The notes beneath the pieces are model-generated. The model ran no database searches and had not been told where the DNA came from. It worked only from the letters and a program-made list of their open reading frames with translations. From Bacillus sp. es.034 (GTDB lineage: Bacteria > Bacillota > Bacilli > Bacillales > Bacillaceae_B): DNA of 64,000 bases. Where the stretch lies: the NCBI RefSeq assembly GCF_002563655.1, contig NZ_PDIY01000001.1, forward strand, positions 2,516,001 through 2,580,000, read 5' to 3'. A program made the translations under genes and the position numbers. Shown here one piece after another: positions 46,726 through 55,380 of this stretch (the stretch's first letter is position 1; the number at the start of each line of letters is the position of its first letter).

Positions 46726-47988
46726 ATGACTGTCGATTACAGTGTGCTGCCACACCACAAGATTTTGTGCATCGATATGAAGAGCTTTTATGCTAGCTGT
46801 TCGGCTGTCATGGAGGGGCTGGATCCCCTTGAATGTCACTTGGCTGTAGTGGGGGATAAAAGCCGGCAGGGGAGCATCGTACTGGCGGCCTCACCCAGGA
46901 TGAAGAAGGACTTTGGAATCAAAACAGGTTCGAGGATGTTTGAAATTCCAAACGACCCTCGAATCCAGCTTGTAGAGCCGAAAATGGCGACATACGTCCG
47001 GATCTCCACGGAGCTGACCCGCCTGTTTCATCGTTATGTGCCGAAGGATGCCATCCACACGTACAGCGTGGATGAAAGCTTCATCAAGATTGATGGAGCG
47101 ACGGGTCTCTGGGGGGACGCGACCACCGTCGCCGGGAAAATCAAAGACGATATGGAAAGGGAATTTCAACTTCCCTGCGCCATCGGAATCGGCCCTAATA
47201 TGCTCTTGTCCAAGCTGTGCCTGGATCTTGACGCTAAGAAAAAGGGGATTGCCGAGTGGACCTATGAAGACGTCCCGGAAAAGCTGTGGCCGCTCTCTCC
47301 GCTGCACGAAATGTGGGGGATTGGAGGTCGTCTTGAGAAGACCCTTAACCGCATGGGTATCTTCTCCATCGGGCAATTGGCGAAGTATGACCTGGAGAAG
47401 CTTGAGGCGAAGTTCGGTGTGATGGGGAACCAGCTTTATTACCATGCATGGGGGGTGGACCTTTCCGAAATAGGGGCACCGATCATGGATGGGCAGGTCA
47501 GCTTCGGCAAGGGTCAGATTCTGCTCAGGGATTATAAGGAGAGAAAGGAAATCAAACGCGTCATCTTAGAAATGTGCGAAGAGGTCGCGAGGCGTGCCCG
47601 GACCCATCGCAAGGCCGGGCGGACCGTGAGCTTCGGAATCGGCTACAGCCACGAAGAATTCGGAGGGGGATTCCACCGGTCGCGAACGATAGAGGAACCG
47701 ACCAATATCACCATGGATCTGTACCGGGTGTGCCTGGAACTATTCGAAGAGAACTACAATGGGAAAACCGTACGGAAAATCAATATCGCTCTTTCAAATA
47801 TTGTAGAGGATGGAGCGCTGCAGGTTTCCCTGTTCGAACCTGACCGCTGGGAAAAACGCGAGCTCGGGTATGTAGTGGACCACATCCGGAATAAATATGG
47901 TTCAGGCGCCCTTCTCCGCGCCGTCTCCTACACTGAAGCGGGAACAGCGAGGCATCGTGCCCGTCTGCTCGGCGGACACAAATCATAA
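46726..47988 (+). CDS. polYB: Y-family DNA polymerase, SOS-induced (PolYB/UvrX type)
   Basis: A 420-residue translesion polymerase of the YqjW/UvrX group. Catalytic Asp17 is in LCIDMKSFYASC and the second acidic pair is in YSVDESFIKI. A clamp-binding motif QVSLF lies near the C-terminus. I start at ATG 46726, with GGAGGATGAGG ahead; the frame extends upstream into the repeat element without a ribosome site. LexA boxes precede it and the yqjX partner follows, the usual SOS mutagenesis pair in Bacillus. Confidence 0.93.
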   Translation: MTVDYSVLPHHKILCIDMKSFYASCSAVMEGLDPLECHLAVVGDKSRQGSIVLAASPRMKKDFGIKTGSRMFEIPNDPRIQLVEPKMATYVRISTELTRLFHRYVPKDAIHTYSVDESFIKIDGATGLWGDATTVAGKIKDDMEREFQLPCAIGIGPNMLLSKLCLDLDAKKKGIAEWTYEDVPEKLWPLSPLHEMWGIGGRLEKTLNRMGIFSIGQLAKYDLEKLEAKFGVMGNQLYYHAWGVDLSEIGAPIMDGQVSFGKGQILLRDYKERKEIKRVILEMCEEVARRARTHRKAGRTVSFGIGYSHEEFGGGFHRSRTIEEPTNITMDLYRVCLELFEENYNGKTVRKINIALSNIVEDGALQVSLFEPDRWEKRELGYVVDHIRNKYGSGALLRAVSYTEAGTARHRARLLGGHKS

Positions 47989-48011
47989 CGAATGACAGGA
48001 GGTGAAGAGAA

Positions 48012-48344
48012 TTGATCCGGGATCGAGGAAGAATCAAGTGGACATCCATGATGCTCCCCGAGCACGTGAAGCTCCTGAGGGATTGGGCAAAGGAAGATAC
48101 ACACGAAAAGAGGATCGAACTGGATGAGCAGGAGCTTGACAGGATGAATGAAGTCGTGGCAGAGGCAATGGAGTTTGGCAGAATGGTATCGATCACCCAT
48201 TATGTGAAGCACCGTCATCAATTATCAATCGGAACCGTCCATCATGTCGACCCATTGGACGGGAAACTGCACGTCGTAGACAGGTTCGAAGACATACACT
48301 ATATTCCACTGGCAAGCGTTGTGGACATTCGTTTTTTCGACTGA
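48012..48344 (+). CDS. yqjX: YolD-like protein YqjX
   Basis: A 110-residue YolD-like protein: RDRGRIKWTSMMLPEHVKLLRDW near the N-terminus and the closing IPLASVVDIRFFD are characteristic. These small proteins accompany UvrX/PolYB polymerases and are thought to assist or control them, perhaps as UmuD-like partners. The start is TTG with AGGAGGTGAAG 5-10 bases ahead. It lies 23 bases after polYB and within the SOS operon. Confidence 0.9.
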   Translation: MIRDRGRIKWTSMMLPEHVKLLRDWAKEDTHEKRIELDEQELDRMNEVVAEAMEFGRMVSITHYVKHRHQLSIGTVHHVDPLDGKLHVVDRFEDIHYIPLASVVDIRFFD

Positions 48345-48350
48345 CCTCCA

Positions 48351-48390
48351 AATGAAAAGAGAGACTTCGGGTGAAGTCTCTCTTTTCATT
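48351..48390 (+). terminator. Bidirectional terminator between yqjX and the CDGSH gene
   Basis: A perfect 18-base stem (48351-48368 with 48373-48390) with a GGGT loop. The stem's outer part is A/T-rich on both sides, which gives U-rich ends for the two convergent genes. Confidence 0.88.
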
Positions 48391-48394
48391 CCAT

Positions 48395-48610
48395 TTACTC
48401 TTCGTCCAATACCTTTTCTGCACGCACACATGATTCAAATTTCCCTTTGTGAGAAGCGTCGCAAAACGGCATGTTGGTTGATAGACCGCAGCGGCAAAGC
48501 GTGAACACTTGTTTCGTTGGAAATACATTTCCGTCAGCATCAATCAGTTCCACATCACCGCTTACGCGAAAAGAACCGTTATCATTCACTTTAATTTGAG
48601 CTTTTGTCAT
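48395..48610 (-). CDS. CDGSH-type iron-sulfur protein
   Basis: A 71-residue protein with one CDGSH-like cluster site: CRCGLSTNMPFCDASHKGKF supplies three Cys and one His (Asp-Ala replaces Asp-Gly). Such proteins bind a redox-active, labile 2Fe-2S cluster. The role is unknown. AAAGGGTGGG precedes the ATG. It is divergent from yqkB, another iron-sulfur-linked gene, across 131 bases. Confidence 0.9.
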   Translation of the reverse strand: MTKAQIKVNDNGSFRVSGDVELIDADGNVFPTKQVFTLCRCGLSTNMPFCDASHKGKFESCVRAEKVLDEE

Positions 48611-48741
48611 GAAAACCCACCCTTTCTAGAAAATACAAAAGAATCCCCACTATCGATAGTAAGATGAAAAGAGTAAAAAAGCAATATTCTAAAAGGAACA
48701 AATGATATGTGGTAGGATAAAGGACAGAGGAGGAGAGTCGA

Positions 48742-49074
48742 ATGAAAATCCAACTAACGAACGAAGCAACCCAAAAGATCAAGGGTAAAATAGAAAACAA
48801 ACAAGGACACCTGAAACTAAAATATGATACAGAAGGCTGCGGCTGTGTGGTGAGCGGCATTCCTACCCTGTGGTTTGTCCATCATCCCGTGGAAGGTGAA
48901 GACATCAAGATCGACACGAACAGTTATCCAATCCTCGTAGAAAAATCAAAGCAGGTCTTCCTGGATGAAGAGCTGAAAATCGATTTTTCTTCCCAAAGCA
49001 ATACATTCCAATTAAAAAGCCCCGGGCAGATCATTAATGGGAGAATGAACTTTTTGATGTACCCTGAGGAATAG
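48742..49074 (+). CDS. yqkB: Iron-sulfur biosynthesis (HesB/YqkB) family protein
   Basis: A 110-residue HesB-like domain protein. GCGCVVSG supplies a Cys pair, but the canonical C-terminal Cys-Gly-Cys of IscA-type scaffolds is missing, as in the YqkB subgroup. It may bind iron or assist cluster traffic. GAGGAGAG precedes the ATG. The place matches yqkB, close to yqkD, in B. subtilis. Confidence 0.87.
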   Translation: MKIQLTNEATQKIKGKIENKQGHLKLKYDTEGCGCVVSGIPTLWFVHHPVEGEDIKIDTNSYPILVEKSKQVFLDEELKIDFSSQSNTFQLKSPGQIINGRMNFLMYPEE

Positions 49075-49079
49075 AGGGC

Positions 49080-49107
49080 AAAAGCTCCGGTGCATGCCGG
49101 AGCTTTT
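49080..49107 (+). terminator. Bidirectional terminator after yqkB
   Basis: A perfect 11-base stem (49080-49090 with 49097-49107), a TGCATG loop and AAAA/TTTT at the ends. It is shared with the convergent membrane-protein gene. Confidence 0.88.
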
Positions 49108-49113
49108 GTATTC

Positions 49114-49542
49114 TTAAAACCAAAAATACGCACAAAATAAAACAATGAAACCGAAAACCGAAAAGAGGAGAGTCCCTGTGAAAAAAGGGGAGCGGACAGG
49201 CTTGAAAATCCTTATAGAAGAAGAAAGCCCGAATTTTTTCAAAAATAACAAGTCTGTATTCATATTGAAGTGAGCATGGTAGGGGATCACCCAGATGAAA
49301 AATAGGAAGACGGTGCAAGAAATGAACAGGGCATCCAAAAAAGCCAGGTGGAAAAAGAAATAGACAGTAAGAAGAAAAAGAATTTCAATGAAAAAGGTAA
49401 GGAAGAAGAGAAAGAGCTGCTGACGCAAGGCGGTTAATTTGACAATGAAATAGTCCTCAAATCTTCCCCACAAAGAAGCGAAGATGGCGATAAGCACAAT
49501 TCCTCCAAAGATATTCCCGAAGGCCAATGCAATCTCTCTCAT
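49114..49542 (-). CDS. Hypothetical four-helix membrane protein
   Basis: A 142-residue, strongly hydrophobic protein with about four predicted helices (around 10-30, 45-70, 75-95 and 120-142) and a charged patch near 95-115. I do not recognise the family. I start at ATG 49542, with GGGGTGG 6 bases ahead; a GTG three codons earlier overlaps that site. It stands between yqkB and a kinase-like gene, and the coding sense is supported by the ribosome site and the shared terminator. Confidence 0.65.
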   Translation of the reverse strand: MREIALAFGNIFGGIVLIAIFASLWGRFEDYFIVKLTALRQQLFLFFLTFFIEILFLLTVYFFFHLAFLDALFISCTVFLFFIWVIPYHAHFNMNTDLLFLKKFGLSSSIRIFKPVRSPFFTGTLLFSVFGFIVLFCAYFWF

Positions 49543-49623
49543 AGAATCCACCCCATGTATAACTAGTTATATAAATATTAACATATAATTCCATTTTATT
49601 GGGTAAGTAATGGAGATTATCCA

Positions 49624-50523
49624 TTACTCACCCAACAGTTCTTCAAACATCCCCGCCAAAGAAACTCCGGTTTTCCATCCATCATGTCCATCCCCTACAG
49701 ACCAGCACGCAGACAGAATGGAATGACAAAATCCATATTGAATCAGCCGCTCATAAGAGAGGGAAAGGAGGGAAGCGATAGTCTCTGTCCTATATCGGAG
49801 CAGCTTTAACGGGGCATCCCATTTCTCCCATTCATTCAACATAAACTGAATGCAGTCATATTCCCTTTCGCCGATCAATCCTTTGGGATCGATGGCTGTC
49901 CAACCGGAAGAAGCGGAGTAGAGTATGTTTCCGTGATGAAGATCACCGTGAAGAAGATAGCGATCAGTGGACGTATTCAGTAACTCCGGATAAAGCGCTT
50001 CAGCTTTCACGACGAGCTCCGGAGGAATGGGACCGGTTCCTCCGTTAAATCGTTCCCGTAACCTCCCGATGCCCTTTGACCAGGATTGAACCGTGGGATA
50101 GGGGTGGGTGCTGACAGGTTTATGCCAAAGTCCCTTGGCAGTATGGGCGAAGATAGAGAGGACCTCTTCTTCATCATCAATAGAGTGAAGGGAAGGTCCC
50201 GGCATGAGTCGATCTAAAAGGATCCAGCCTTCTTCCTTACTGTAGTCGAGCATCTTCACCATCCCTTTTCCTTGAAAATCCTGTAGGGCATGAAACTCAT
50301 TGGAGAAATCATTGTTCGGATACCCGATCTTTAAAACGGCATTCTGTTCACCCCCGGTCTGAACCGGCACTACAAAATTATAGCTTAGTGAAAAAGGTTC
50401 ACTGTAGGTTAAATCGAATCGCTTTTTTAATGAGTCCAGTAGACCTGCCAAGTGGGATAACCACTCTCGACCGGAATCGCCATACATAGTTTGCATTTTT
50501 AATTTGAAATCGGTTGGAATCAT
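49624..50523 (-). CDS. Aminoglycoside/hydroxyurea phosphotransferase family protein
   Basis: A 299-residue kinase-fold protein. The catalytic loop LLHGDLHHGNIL (Brenner motif with the Asp base) and the metal-binding AIDPKG are clear, and AVLKIGYP holds the ATP lysine. The family includes streptomycin 6-kinase-like enzymes and hydroxyurea kinases, but chromosomal members often have no resistance role. Its start overlaps the yqkD stop by 4 bases (ATGA), so the two are translationally coupled. Confidence 0.85.
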   Translation of the reverse strand: MIPTDFKLKMQTMYGDSGREWLSHLAGLLDSLKKRFDLTYSEPFSLSYNFVVPVQTGGEQNAVLKIGYPNNDFSNEFHALQDFQGKGMVKMLDYSKEEGWILLDRLMPGPSLHSIDDEEEVLSIFAHTAKGLWHKPVSTHPYPTVQSWSKGIGRLRERFNGGTGPIPPELVVKAEALYPELLNTSTDRYLLHGDLHHGNILYSASSGWTAIDPKGLIGEREYDCIQFMLNEWEKWDAPLKLLRYRTETIASLLSLSYERLIQYGFCHSILSACWSVGDGHDGWKTGVSLAGMFEELLGE

Positions 50524-51446
50524 GAGACCTCTCCCTTGTCGGTTGGTACAAACTGCTCCAGAAAACGTTGGATCACTTCCTCATATTGTTCAGGGTTGTC
50601 ATTATATGACTGGGCATGGGTCCCGCTGAAGTCGAGGAACAACTCCTTTGGTCCCTGCTTTTTTTCGAAAAGATCCTTTGTCATTTGAGGCAGGATGAAA
50701 TCATCATTTTGGCTATGGATAAATAACACAGGTTTCCGGATGTTTTGAATAACCGAAATGGGAGATAAATCCTTTAGTGTGTATCCCTGTCGCAGCTTCA
50801 GCGTACCGTCCACGAGGGGAAGGAGGAACTTTGCCGGCATCTTCACTTCCTCACTCATACGGTAGGCAAGCTGTTCACCGAAGTCGGAGAAGGGGCAATC
50901 GGCAATATAAAAATCAGCTCGGTCCTCCACACTTCCGGCATAAAGAAGCAGAGTCGCAGCTCCCATCGATTCACCGTGGATCCCGAAGAATACATCATCC
51001 CCTTCCCGGCGGATCAGTTCATCCACAACAGACTTCAGATCGAATTTTTCAAAATAACCGTAGCTTGTCGTCTTACCTCCGGATTCCCCGTGACGCCTGT
51101 GGTCGTAAATCACGGCATTGAACCCCTGTTTGATGAAAAGGTTCATATATTTAATGGAATTCAACTTATTCTCCGTCACCCCATGGGAAAAAATCATGAA
51201 TTTTTTATGAGGGTGAGGGTTCACGAAAACCGCCTTTATGTCGTATCCGTACCGGGAAGGGATCACTACCTCTTCTTTAGGGAGGGAATCATATTCCTCT
51301 TCGATCAGCCGGGTTGATTCCGTTTCACGTGCCCGGATGAAGTCATCCCCTTTTTTCGGTAAATACATAAATCGATTGGTTATATAAACCCCAAGCAGAC
51401 CGATGGAAGAAAGGGTCCCGCCCAGAATCGCAAGTTTTTTTCGCAT
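50520..51446 (-). CDS. yqkD: Alpha/beta hydrolase YqkD
   Basis: A 308-residue hydrolase with one N-terminal membrane helix (about 5-25) and an extracytoplasmic or membrane-bound catalytic domain. The nucleophile elbow is GESMG, the oxyanion region is IFSHGVTEN and the acid/His end is in SQNDDFILP and SGTHAQSYND. The substrate is unknown. GAGGTG precedes the ATG by 5-6 bases. The kinase-like gene follows in the same transcript. Confidence 0.88.
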   Translation of the reverse strand: MRKKLAILGGTLSSIGLLGVYITNRFMYLPKKGDDFIRARETESTRLIEEEYDSLPKEEVVIPSRYGYDIKAVFVNPHPHKKFMIFSHGVTENKLNSIKYMNLFIKQGFNAVIYDHRRHGESGGKTTSYGYFEKFDLKSVVDELIRREGDDVFFGIHGESMGAATLLLYAGSVEDRADFYIADCPFSDFGEQLAYRMSEEVKMPAKFLLPLVDGTLKLRQGYTLKDLSPISVIQNIRKPVLFIHSQNDDFILPQMTKDLFEKKQGPKELFLDFSGTHAQSYNDNPEQYEEVIQRFLEQFVPTDKGEVS

Positions 51447-51747
51447 GTCGTCACCTCAAGGAATATCGTTTACTCATATTGTAGCAAAAGGAGGAAAAAA
51501 GAGGAATTTTATTCGCATAATAAAAAGTACCTCAGAAAGAGTAACGAGTTCTGTTTTGAAGTGCAAAATTTGAATTAGCAATGTTTTTCGCGCGGTAATT
51601 TTCAGTTGGATTAGTAGACACTTCAACAGTGAAGTTAGTGAAAAGCTCGGAGCCATTAAGATTCGAACCTTATTTATCATCATTCTTTATTAAAGGTTAG
51701 CAACCCTTATGTTGAACAAGGAGAGCAGGTTACCTGGCGTTTGAAAA

Positions 51748-51936
51748 TTAGCGGGAGAATTCCGTTTAAATCGGAAAATGCCGCTATTTCACGAATAATA
51801 GCCGGAGTTTTTCCGCTTATAGTAAAATATTCGTTAGATATTGTTCCATATTAAGCAGTTAAGCGGAACTTCTCCGCTTATTTCAGCGTTTTAACATTCC
51901 TCCAGCTGCCTTAGCCGGAATTTCTCCGCTTATAAA
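51748..51936. repeat. Cluster of degenerate AGCGGAA-TTCTCCGCTTAT palindromes
   Basis: Five related units lie in 190 bases: 51748-51768 (AGCGGGAGAATTCCGTTTA), 51771-51787 (TCGGAAAATGCCGCTAT), 51799-51822 (AGCCGGAGTTTTTCCGCTTAT), 51859-51885 (AGCGGAACTTCTCCGCTTAT) and 51911-51934 (AGCCGGAATTTCTCCGCTTAT). Each is an inverted repeat of GCGGA and TCCGC around four to six A/T-rich bases. The spacings are irregular (about 25-60 bases), so this is not a CRISPR array. Origin and role are unknown. Confidence 0.7.
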
Positions 51937-52075
51937 TCTACCGCCAAAATGGGATCATCTAAGCAGTATGCTTCATTGCTGGTTTACTTTAACAAACAAC
52001 ATTTCCCCCAACTAAAAACATACTGATTAAAAGAACTGCTCCGTTAGTTAATACATTGATATATCAACAAAAAGA

Positions 52076-52107
52076 AGCAGTCCAATTCAGTTGCGAATTG
52101 GACTGCT
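52076..52107 (-). terminator. Terminator on the minus strand, downstream of the 43-codon gene
   Basis: A perfect 13-base stem (52076-52088 with 52095-52107), a 6-base loop, then CTTCTTTTTG on the minus strand. It lies 87 bases past the stop of the 43-codon gene, the only minus-strand gene that could feed it besides the HMG-CoA lyase gene. Confidence 0.8.
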
Positions 52108-52194
52108 CATTTACGGGCGAATCAAGTTTGTACTCGAAAACCGAACCCGTTACAGAAAGAGACACTTTTTTTCACGGTGAATGAGATCTGACAG

Positions 52195-52326
52195 TTATGA
52201 CTTGGCATTTTGCCCTTTAGCAGGGTGAATGGCTTTATCCAGCTCTTCTTTCGCCATGGTGTTAGAAACCGTATCTGCATTCGGTTTGCCTTTTTGACTG
52301 AATCCTTTGTCGCGTTTTTGGCTCAT
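52195..52326 (-). CDS. Small hydrophilic protein of 43 residues, unknown
   Basis: ATG 52326 has AAGGAG about 9 bases upstream. The peptide begins MSQKRDKGFSQKGKPNAD and ends HPAKGQNAKS. It is rich in Lys, Gln, Asn, Gly and Ala, has no Cys or Trp, and is probably unstructured, like several small sporulation or stress peptides of Bacillus. I do not recognise a named family. It follows the HMG-CoA lyase gene by 61 bases on the same strand and ends before a strong terminator. Confidence 0.65.
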   Translation of the reverse strand: MSQKRDKGFSQKGKPNADTVSNTMAKEELDKAIHPAKGQNAKS

Positions 52327-52387
52327 GTGACTCATCTCCTTAAAGGTTATCCCCTTTAGAATGCTCGGAGGAGAGAGGACATATGCA

Positions 52388-53290
52388 CTACTGATTCAAT
52401 TCATAAAGTCGGTAATATCCGCTTTCCACAGGACGGCTGATATGAGGTTTCACGACGTCGATGGCAAGGGCGAGCTTCTCAAGGTCAACCCCTGTGGAAA
52501 CCCCCATTTCCTCAAGCATATATACGACATCCTCCGTCGCGACATTCCCTGTTGCACCTGGGGCGAAAGGGCAGCCTCCGAGTCCGCCTGCACTTGTGTC
52601 AAAGCGGTCGACTCCCGCTTCGAGCGACGCAAGTATATTAGCGAGCGCCATCTTACGGGTGTCATGAAAATGAGCCGTAAGAAGTGTGTGGGGTAATTCT
52701 TGTTTCAGTAATGAAAAGAGATGATAGGCTTCAGACGGATTGGCCCGTCCCACCGTATCGGCGACACTCAATTCATCCACACCTAATGAAACGAATTCCT
52801 TACAAAGGGAAAGAGTAGCCTCAGGCAAGATCTTCCCTTCATATGGGCAGTAGAAAGCGGTCGAAATGCAGGCTCTCACGAAATAGCCCTTTTCTTTCAG
52901 CTCCGCAATGAGAGGAGCCAGTCCTTTCATTGCTTCCTCAGTCTTTTTATTAATGTTTTTTTGATTGAAGGAATCGCTGACACCGACAAAGACGGCTACA
53001 GAACGGCATCCTGTTTCATATACCCGCTCAATCCCCCTTTTATTTGGTGCAAGAACGATATCGCGTGAATCCATGGTCATGCAGGCATCGACAATCTCAC
53101 CTGCATCCTGCATTTGTGGAACCCATTTAGGGGAAACAAACGAAGTCAGCTCCATTTCGTTCACACCTGATTGTTTCAACCGAAGAATAAATTCTTTTTT
53201 AACGTCCGTCGGGACAAAGTTCTTTTCATTTTGCAAGCCGTCTCTCGGACCTACTTCAATGATTGTGGCTTTTTTAGGTAAGTTCATCAT
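52388..53290 (-). CDS. Hydroxymethylglutaryl-CoA lyase
   Basis: A 300-residue TIM-barrel enzyme that cleaves HMG-CoA to acetoacetate and acetyl-CoA, the last dedicated step of leucine breakdown. The N-terminal EVGPRDGLQNE (catalytic Arg-Asp), TAHFHDT (metal His pair) and the signature GGLGGCPFAPGATGN with the active-site Cys are all present. GGGGGAGGAG precedes the ATG. It is divergent from the thiolase-scoAB genes that consume acetoacetate. The B. subtilis homolog is YngG. Confidence 0.94.
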   Translation of the reverse strand: MMNLPKKATIIEVGPRDGLQNEKNFVPTDVKKEFILRLKQSGVNEMELTSFVSPKWVPQMQDAGEIVDACMTMDSRDIVLAPNKRGIERVYETGCRSVAVFVGVSDSFNQKNINKKTEEAMKGLAPLIAELKEKGYFVRACISTAFYCPYEGKILPEATLSLCKEFVSLGVDELSVADTVGRANPSEAYHLFSLLKQELPHTLLTAHFHDTRKMALANILASLEAGVDRFDTSAGGLGGCPFAPGATGNVATEDVVYMLEEMGVSTGVDLEKLALAIDVVKPHISRPVESGYYRLYELNQ

Positions 53291-53367
53291 TTCACTCCTC
53301 CCCCTCCATTTTAAGAAAATTTCGACATATAAATCAATATAAATATTTTTTGGCGAATTTAGAGGAA

Positions 53368-53382
53368 TTTAACCGCTTACAT
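53368..53382 (-). promoter_or_regulatory. cre-like site between HMG-CoA lyase and thiolase
   Basis: Read on the minus strand, ATGTAAGCGGTTAAA matches the cre pattern WTGNAANCGNWNNCW except for one position (A for the final C). It lies 78 bases before the lyase gene and 80 before the thiolase gene, so CcpA could act on both. Prediction only. Confidence 0.55.
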
Positions 53383-53461
53383 AGAATGAGTTAAAGTGGA
53401 ACTGTTTTATAGGTAATGAATACGCAAGCACATCAGTCAGAAGAGAAAGGGAGGAAGAACG

Positions 53462-54649
53462 ATGTCGAATGAAGTTGTCATTGTGAGTGCAGTACGCACG
53501 GCCATCGGAAGCTTTAACGGATCTTTAAAAGGTATTTCAGCTCCGGAACTTGGAGCGATTGTCATTAAAGATGCCCTGGAGAAGGCTGGTTTAAGCGGGA
53601 ATGATGTGGATGAAGTGATCATGGGGAATGTGTTGCAGGCAGGATTAGGACAGAATCCCGCCCGTCAAGCATCCATCAAAGCGGGACTGCCTGAGCAGGT
53701 ACCGGCCATGACGATTAATAAAGTGTGTGGATCAGGATTAAAAACGGTTCACCTCGCAACGCAGGCAATCCTTTCCGGGGATGCAGATATCATCGTTGCA
53801 GGTGGAATGGAAAATATGAGTCAGGCTCCATATTTGCTACAGGGAGCAAGAGAAGGATACAAGATGGGGGACCAGAAAGTCGTCGACAGCATGATATCAG
53901 ACGGTTTATGGTGTGCCTTTAATGATTACCATATGGGCGTGACGGCAGAAAATCTATGTGACCGTTACTCTCTCACACGGGAAGAACAGGACGAATTCGC
54001 TGCATGGAGTCAGCAAAAAGCTGCTGCAGCCATTGAATCCGGCCGGTTTGATGATGAAATCGTCCCGGTTTCCATCCCGCAGCGAAAAGGAGATCCGGTT
54101 GTGTTCAAACAGGATGAGTTCCCACGCAAAGGATCAACGGCTGAGAAGTTATCGGGTCTTCGGGCGGCCTTCAAAAAAGATGGCTCAGTGACAGCCGGTA
54201 ATGCATCGGGCATCAATGATGGGGCCGCTGCTGTTGTCGTCATGTCCAGGAAGAAAGCAGACGAACTTGGCATCACGCCACTCGTAACGATCAAAGGAAA
54301 TGCCAATGCGGGTGTAGATCCGAGCGTCATGGGAATCGGACCTGTTGCCGCAGTGAAAAAAGTATTGGAAAAATCAAAGATGACCATTGAGGATATGGAA
54401 TTGATTGAAGCCAATGAAGCATTTGCCGCTCAATCATTGGCGGTGGATAAAGAGCTTCAATTCAAAAAGGATGCCCTTAATGTAAACGGGGGAGCCATTG
54501 CACTTGGTCACCCGATTGGAGCCAGCGGTACACGAATCCTTGTGACACTGATTCATGAAATGAAGAAGAGAGGAGTCCAAAACGGACTCGCTACCCTTTG
54601 TATCGGTGGAGGACAGGGAGTGGCAACAGTCGTTGAACTTCATAAATAA
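53462..54649 (+). CDS. Acetyl-CoA C-acetyltransferase (thiolase)
   Basis: A 395-residue thiolase. The acyl-accepting Cys89 is in [10 protein letters not shown], the His is in [11 protein letters not shown] and the second Cys in TLCIGGGQG. The family splits acetoacetyl-CoA into two acetyl-CoA or runs in reverse. It precedes scoA by 20 bases. With SCOT and HMG-CoA lyase it completes conversion of acetoacetate to acetyl-CoA. The ribosome site GGGAGGAAG lies just before the ATG. Confidence 0.94.
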   Translation: MSNEVVIVSAVRTAIGSFNGSLKGISAPELGAIVIKDALEKAGLSGNDVDEVIMGNVLQAGLGQNPARQASIKAGLPEQVPAMTINKVCGSGLKTVHLATQAILSGDADIIVAGGMENMSQAPYLLQGAREGYKMGDQKVVDSMISDGLWCAFNDYHMGVTAENLCDRYSLTREEQDEFAAWSQQKAAAAIESGRFDDEIVPVSIPQRKGDPVVFKQDEFPRKGSTAEKLSGLRAAFKKDGSVTAGNASGINDGAAAVVVMSRKKADELGITPLVTIKGNANAGVDPSVMGIGPVAAVKKVLEKSKMTIEDMELIEANEAFAAQSLAVDKELQFKKDALNVNGGAIALGHPIGASGTRILVTLIHEMKKRGVQNGLATLCIGGGQGVATVVELHK

Positions 54650-54669
54650 AGACTGGAGGAGGGAATACA

Positions 54670-55362
54670 ATGAAAGAAGTATACACTTCATATGACGAAG
54701 CGGTGGCAGATATTCACGATGGAGCAACATTGATGGTTGGAGGATTCGGTCTGTGCGGGATCCCTGAAAAACTCATTCTTGCCCTTGTGGAAAAAGGAGT
54801 GAAAAACCTGACCGTCATTTCAAATAACTGCGGGGTAGACGATTGGGGCCTGGGTTTATTATTGAAAAATAAGCAGATTGATAAGATGATAGGCTCTTAT
54901 GTTGGAGAAAACAAAGAATTTGAAAGACAGGTATTGTCAGGTGAGCTTGAAGTGGAATTGGTTCCCCAAGGGACGCTTGCCGAGAAGATCCGCGCAGGTG
55001 GTGCAGGGATCCCTGCATTCTACACGCCTGCAGGAGTCGGGACACCGGTAGCGGAAGGAAAAGAAACCCGTACATTTAATGGGAAAGAATACTTGTTGGA
55101 AGAAGCCTATACAGCCGATTTCTCCCTTGTTCGGGCGTGGAAGGCCGATAAGATGGGGAATCTGATTTACAACAAGACGGCGCAGAACTTTAATCCGATG
55201 ATTGCAGCGGCGGGGAAAGTGACGATCGCTGAGGTGGAAGAACTGGTTGAGATCGGGGACATCAACCCGAATGAAGTGCACACACCGAGCATCTACGTGC
55301 AGCGTCTGATACAGGCCGAGCAGGAAAAACGGATTGAAAGAAGAACAGTGAGACAAGCATAG
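54670..55362 (+). CDS. scoA: Succinyl-CoA:3-ketoacid CoA-transferase, subunit A
   Basis: A 230-residue alpha subunit that activates acetoacetate with CoA from succinyl-CoA. The family signature [13 protein letters not shown] lies near residues 23-35; [15 protein letters not shown] and [16 protein letters not shown] follow. GGAGGAGGG precedes the ATG. scoB follows after 18 bases. Confidence 0.94.
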   Translation: MKEVYTSYDEAVADIHDGATLMVGGFGLCGIPEKLILALVEKGVKNLTVISNNCGVDDWGLGLLLKNKQIDKMIGSYVGENKEFERQVLSGELEVELVPQGTLAEKIRAGGAGIPAFYTPAGVGTPVAEGKETRTFNGKEYLLEEAYTADFSLVRAWKADKMGNLIYNKTAQNFNPMIAAAGKVTIAEVEELVEIGDINPNEVHTPSIYVQRLIQAEQEKRIERRTVRQA

Positions 55363-55380
55363 AAGGGAGAGTGGAACGGG

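Larger units (their letters stand above)
51447..52194. other. Repeat-rich spacer between yqkD and the 43-codon gene
   Basis: About 750 bases without a supported gene. The first 300 bases hold the yqkD promoter region and nothing else that I can support. Bases 51748-51936 carry a run of short palindromic repeats. From 51937 to 52075 I see nothing. A minus-strand terminator lies at 52076-52107, and the remainder up to 52194 is plain AT-rich sequence. Confidence 0.6.

Noticed and set aside
48591..48860. Hydrophobic 89-codon frame on the minus strand over the CDGSH-yqkB spacer
   Set aside because: It overlaps the start of yqkB and the end of the spacer; no ribosome site, and the hydrophobic look comes from AT-rich sequence.
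49624..50523. Calling the kinase-like gene an antibiotic resistance determinant
   Set aside because: Family membership alone does not show resistance; it is embedded in an operon with yqkD and shows no sign of recent transfer.
51655..51675. tRNA-like TTCGAATC stretch (minus strand GGTTCGAATCTT)
   Set aside because: The flanking bases do not pair into a T-stem and no acceptor, D or anticodon arms are present, so it is not a tRNA or a convincing remnant.
51474..51683. 69-codon minus-strand frame after yqkD's start
   Set aside because: No ribosome site, AT-driven composition and no family features; treated as non-coding spacer.
51748..51936. CRISPR array
   Set aside because: The repeats are degenerate and palindromic, spacers are unequal, and no cas gene is in the window.
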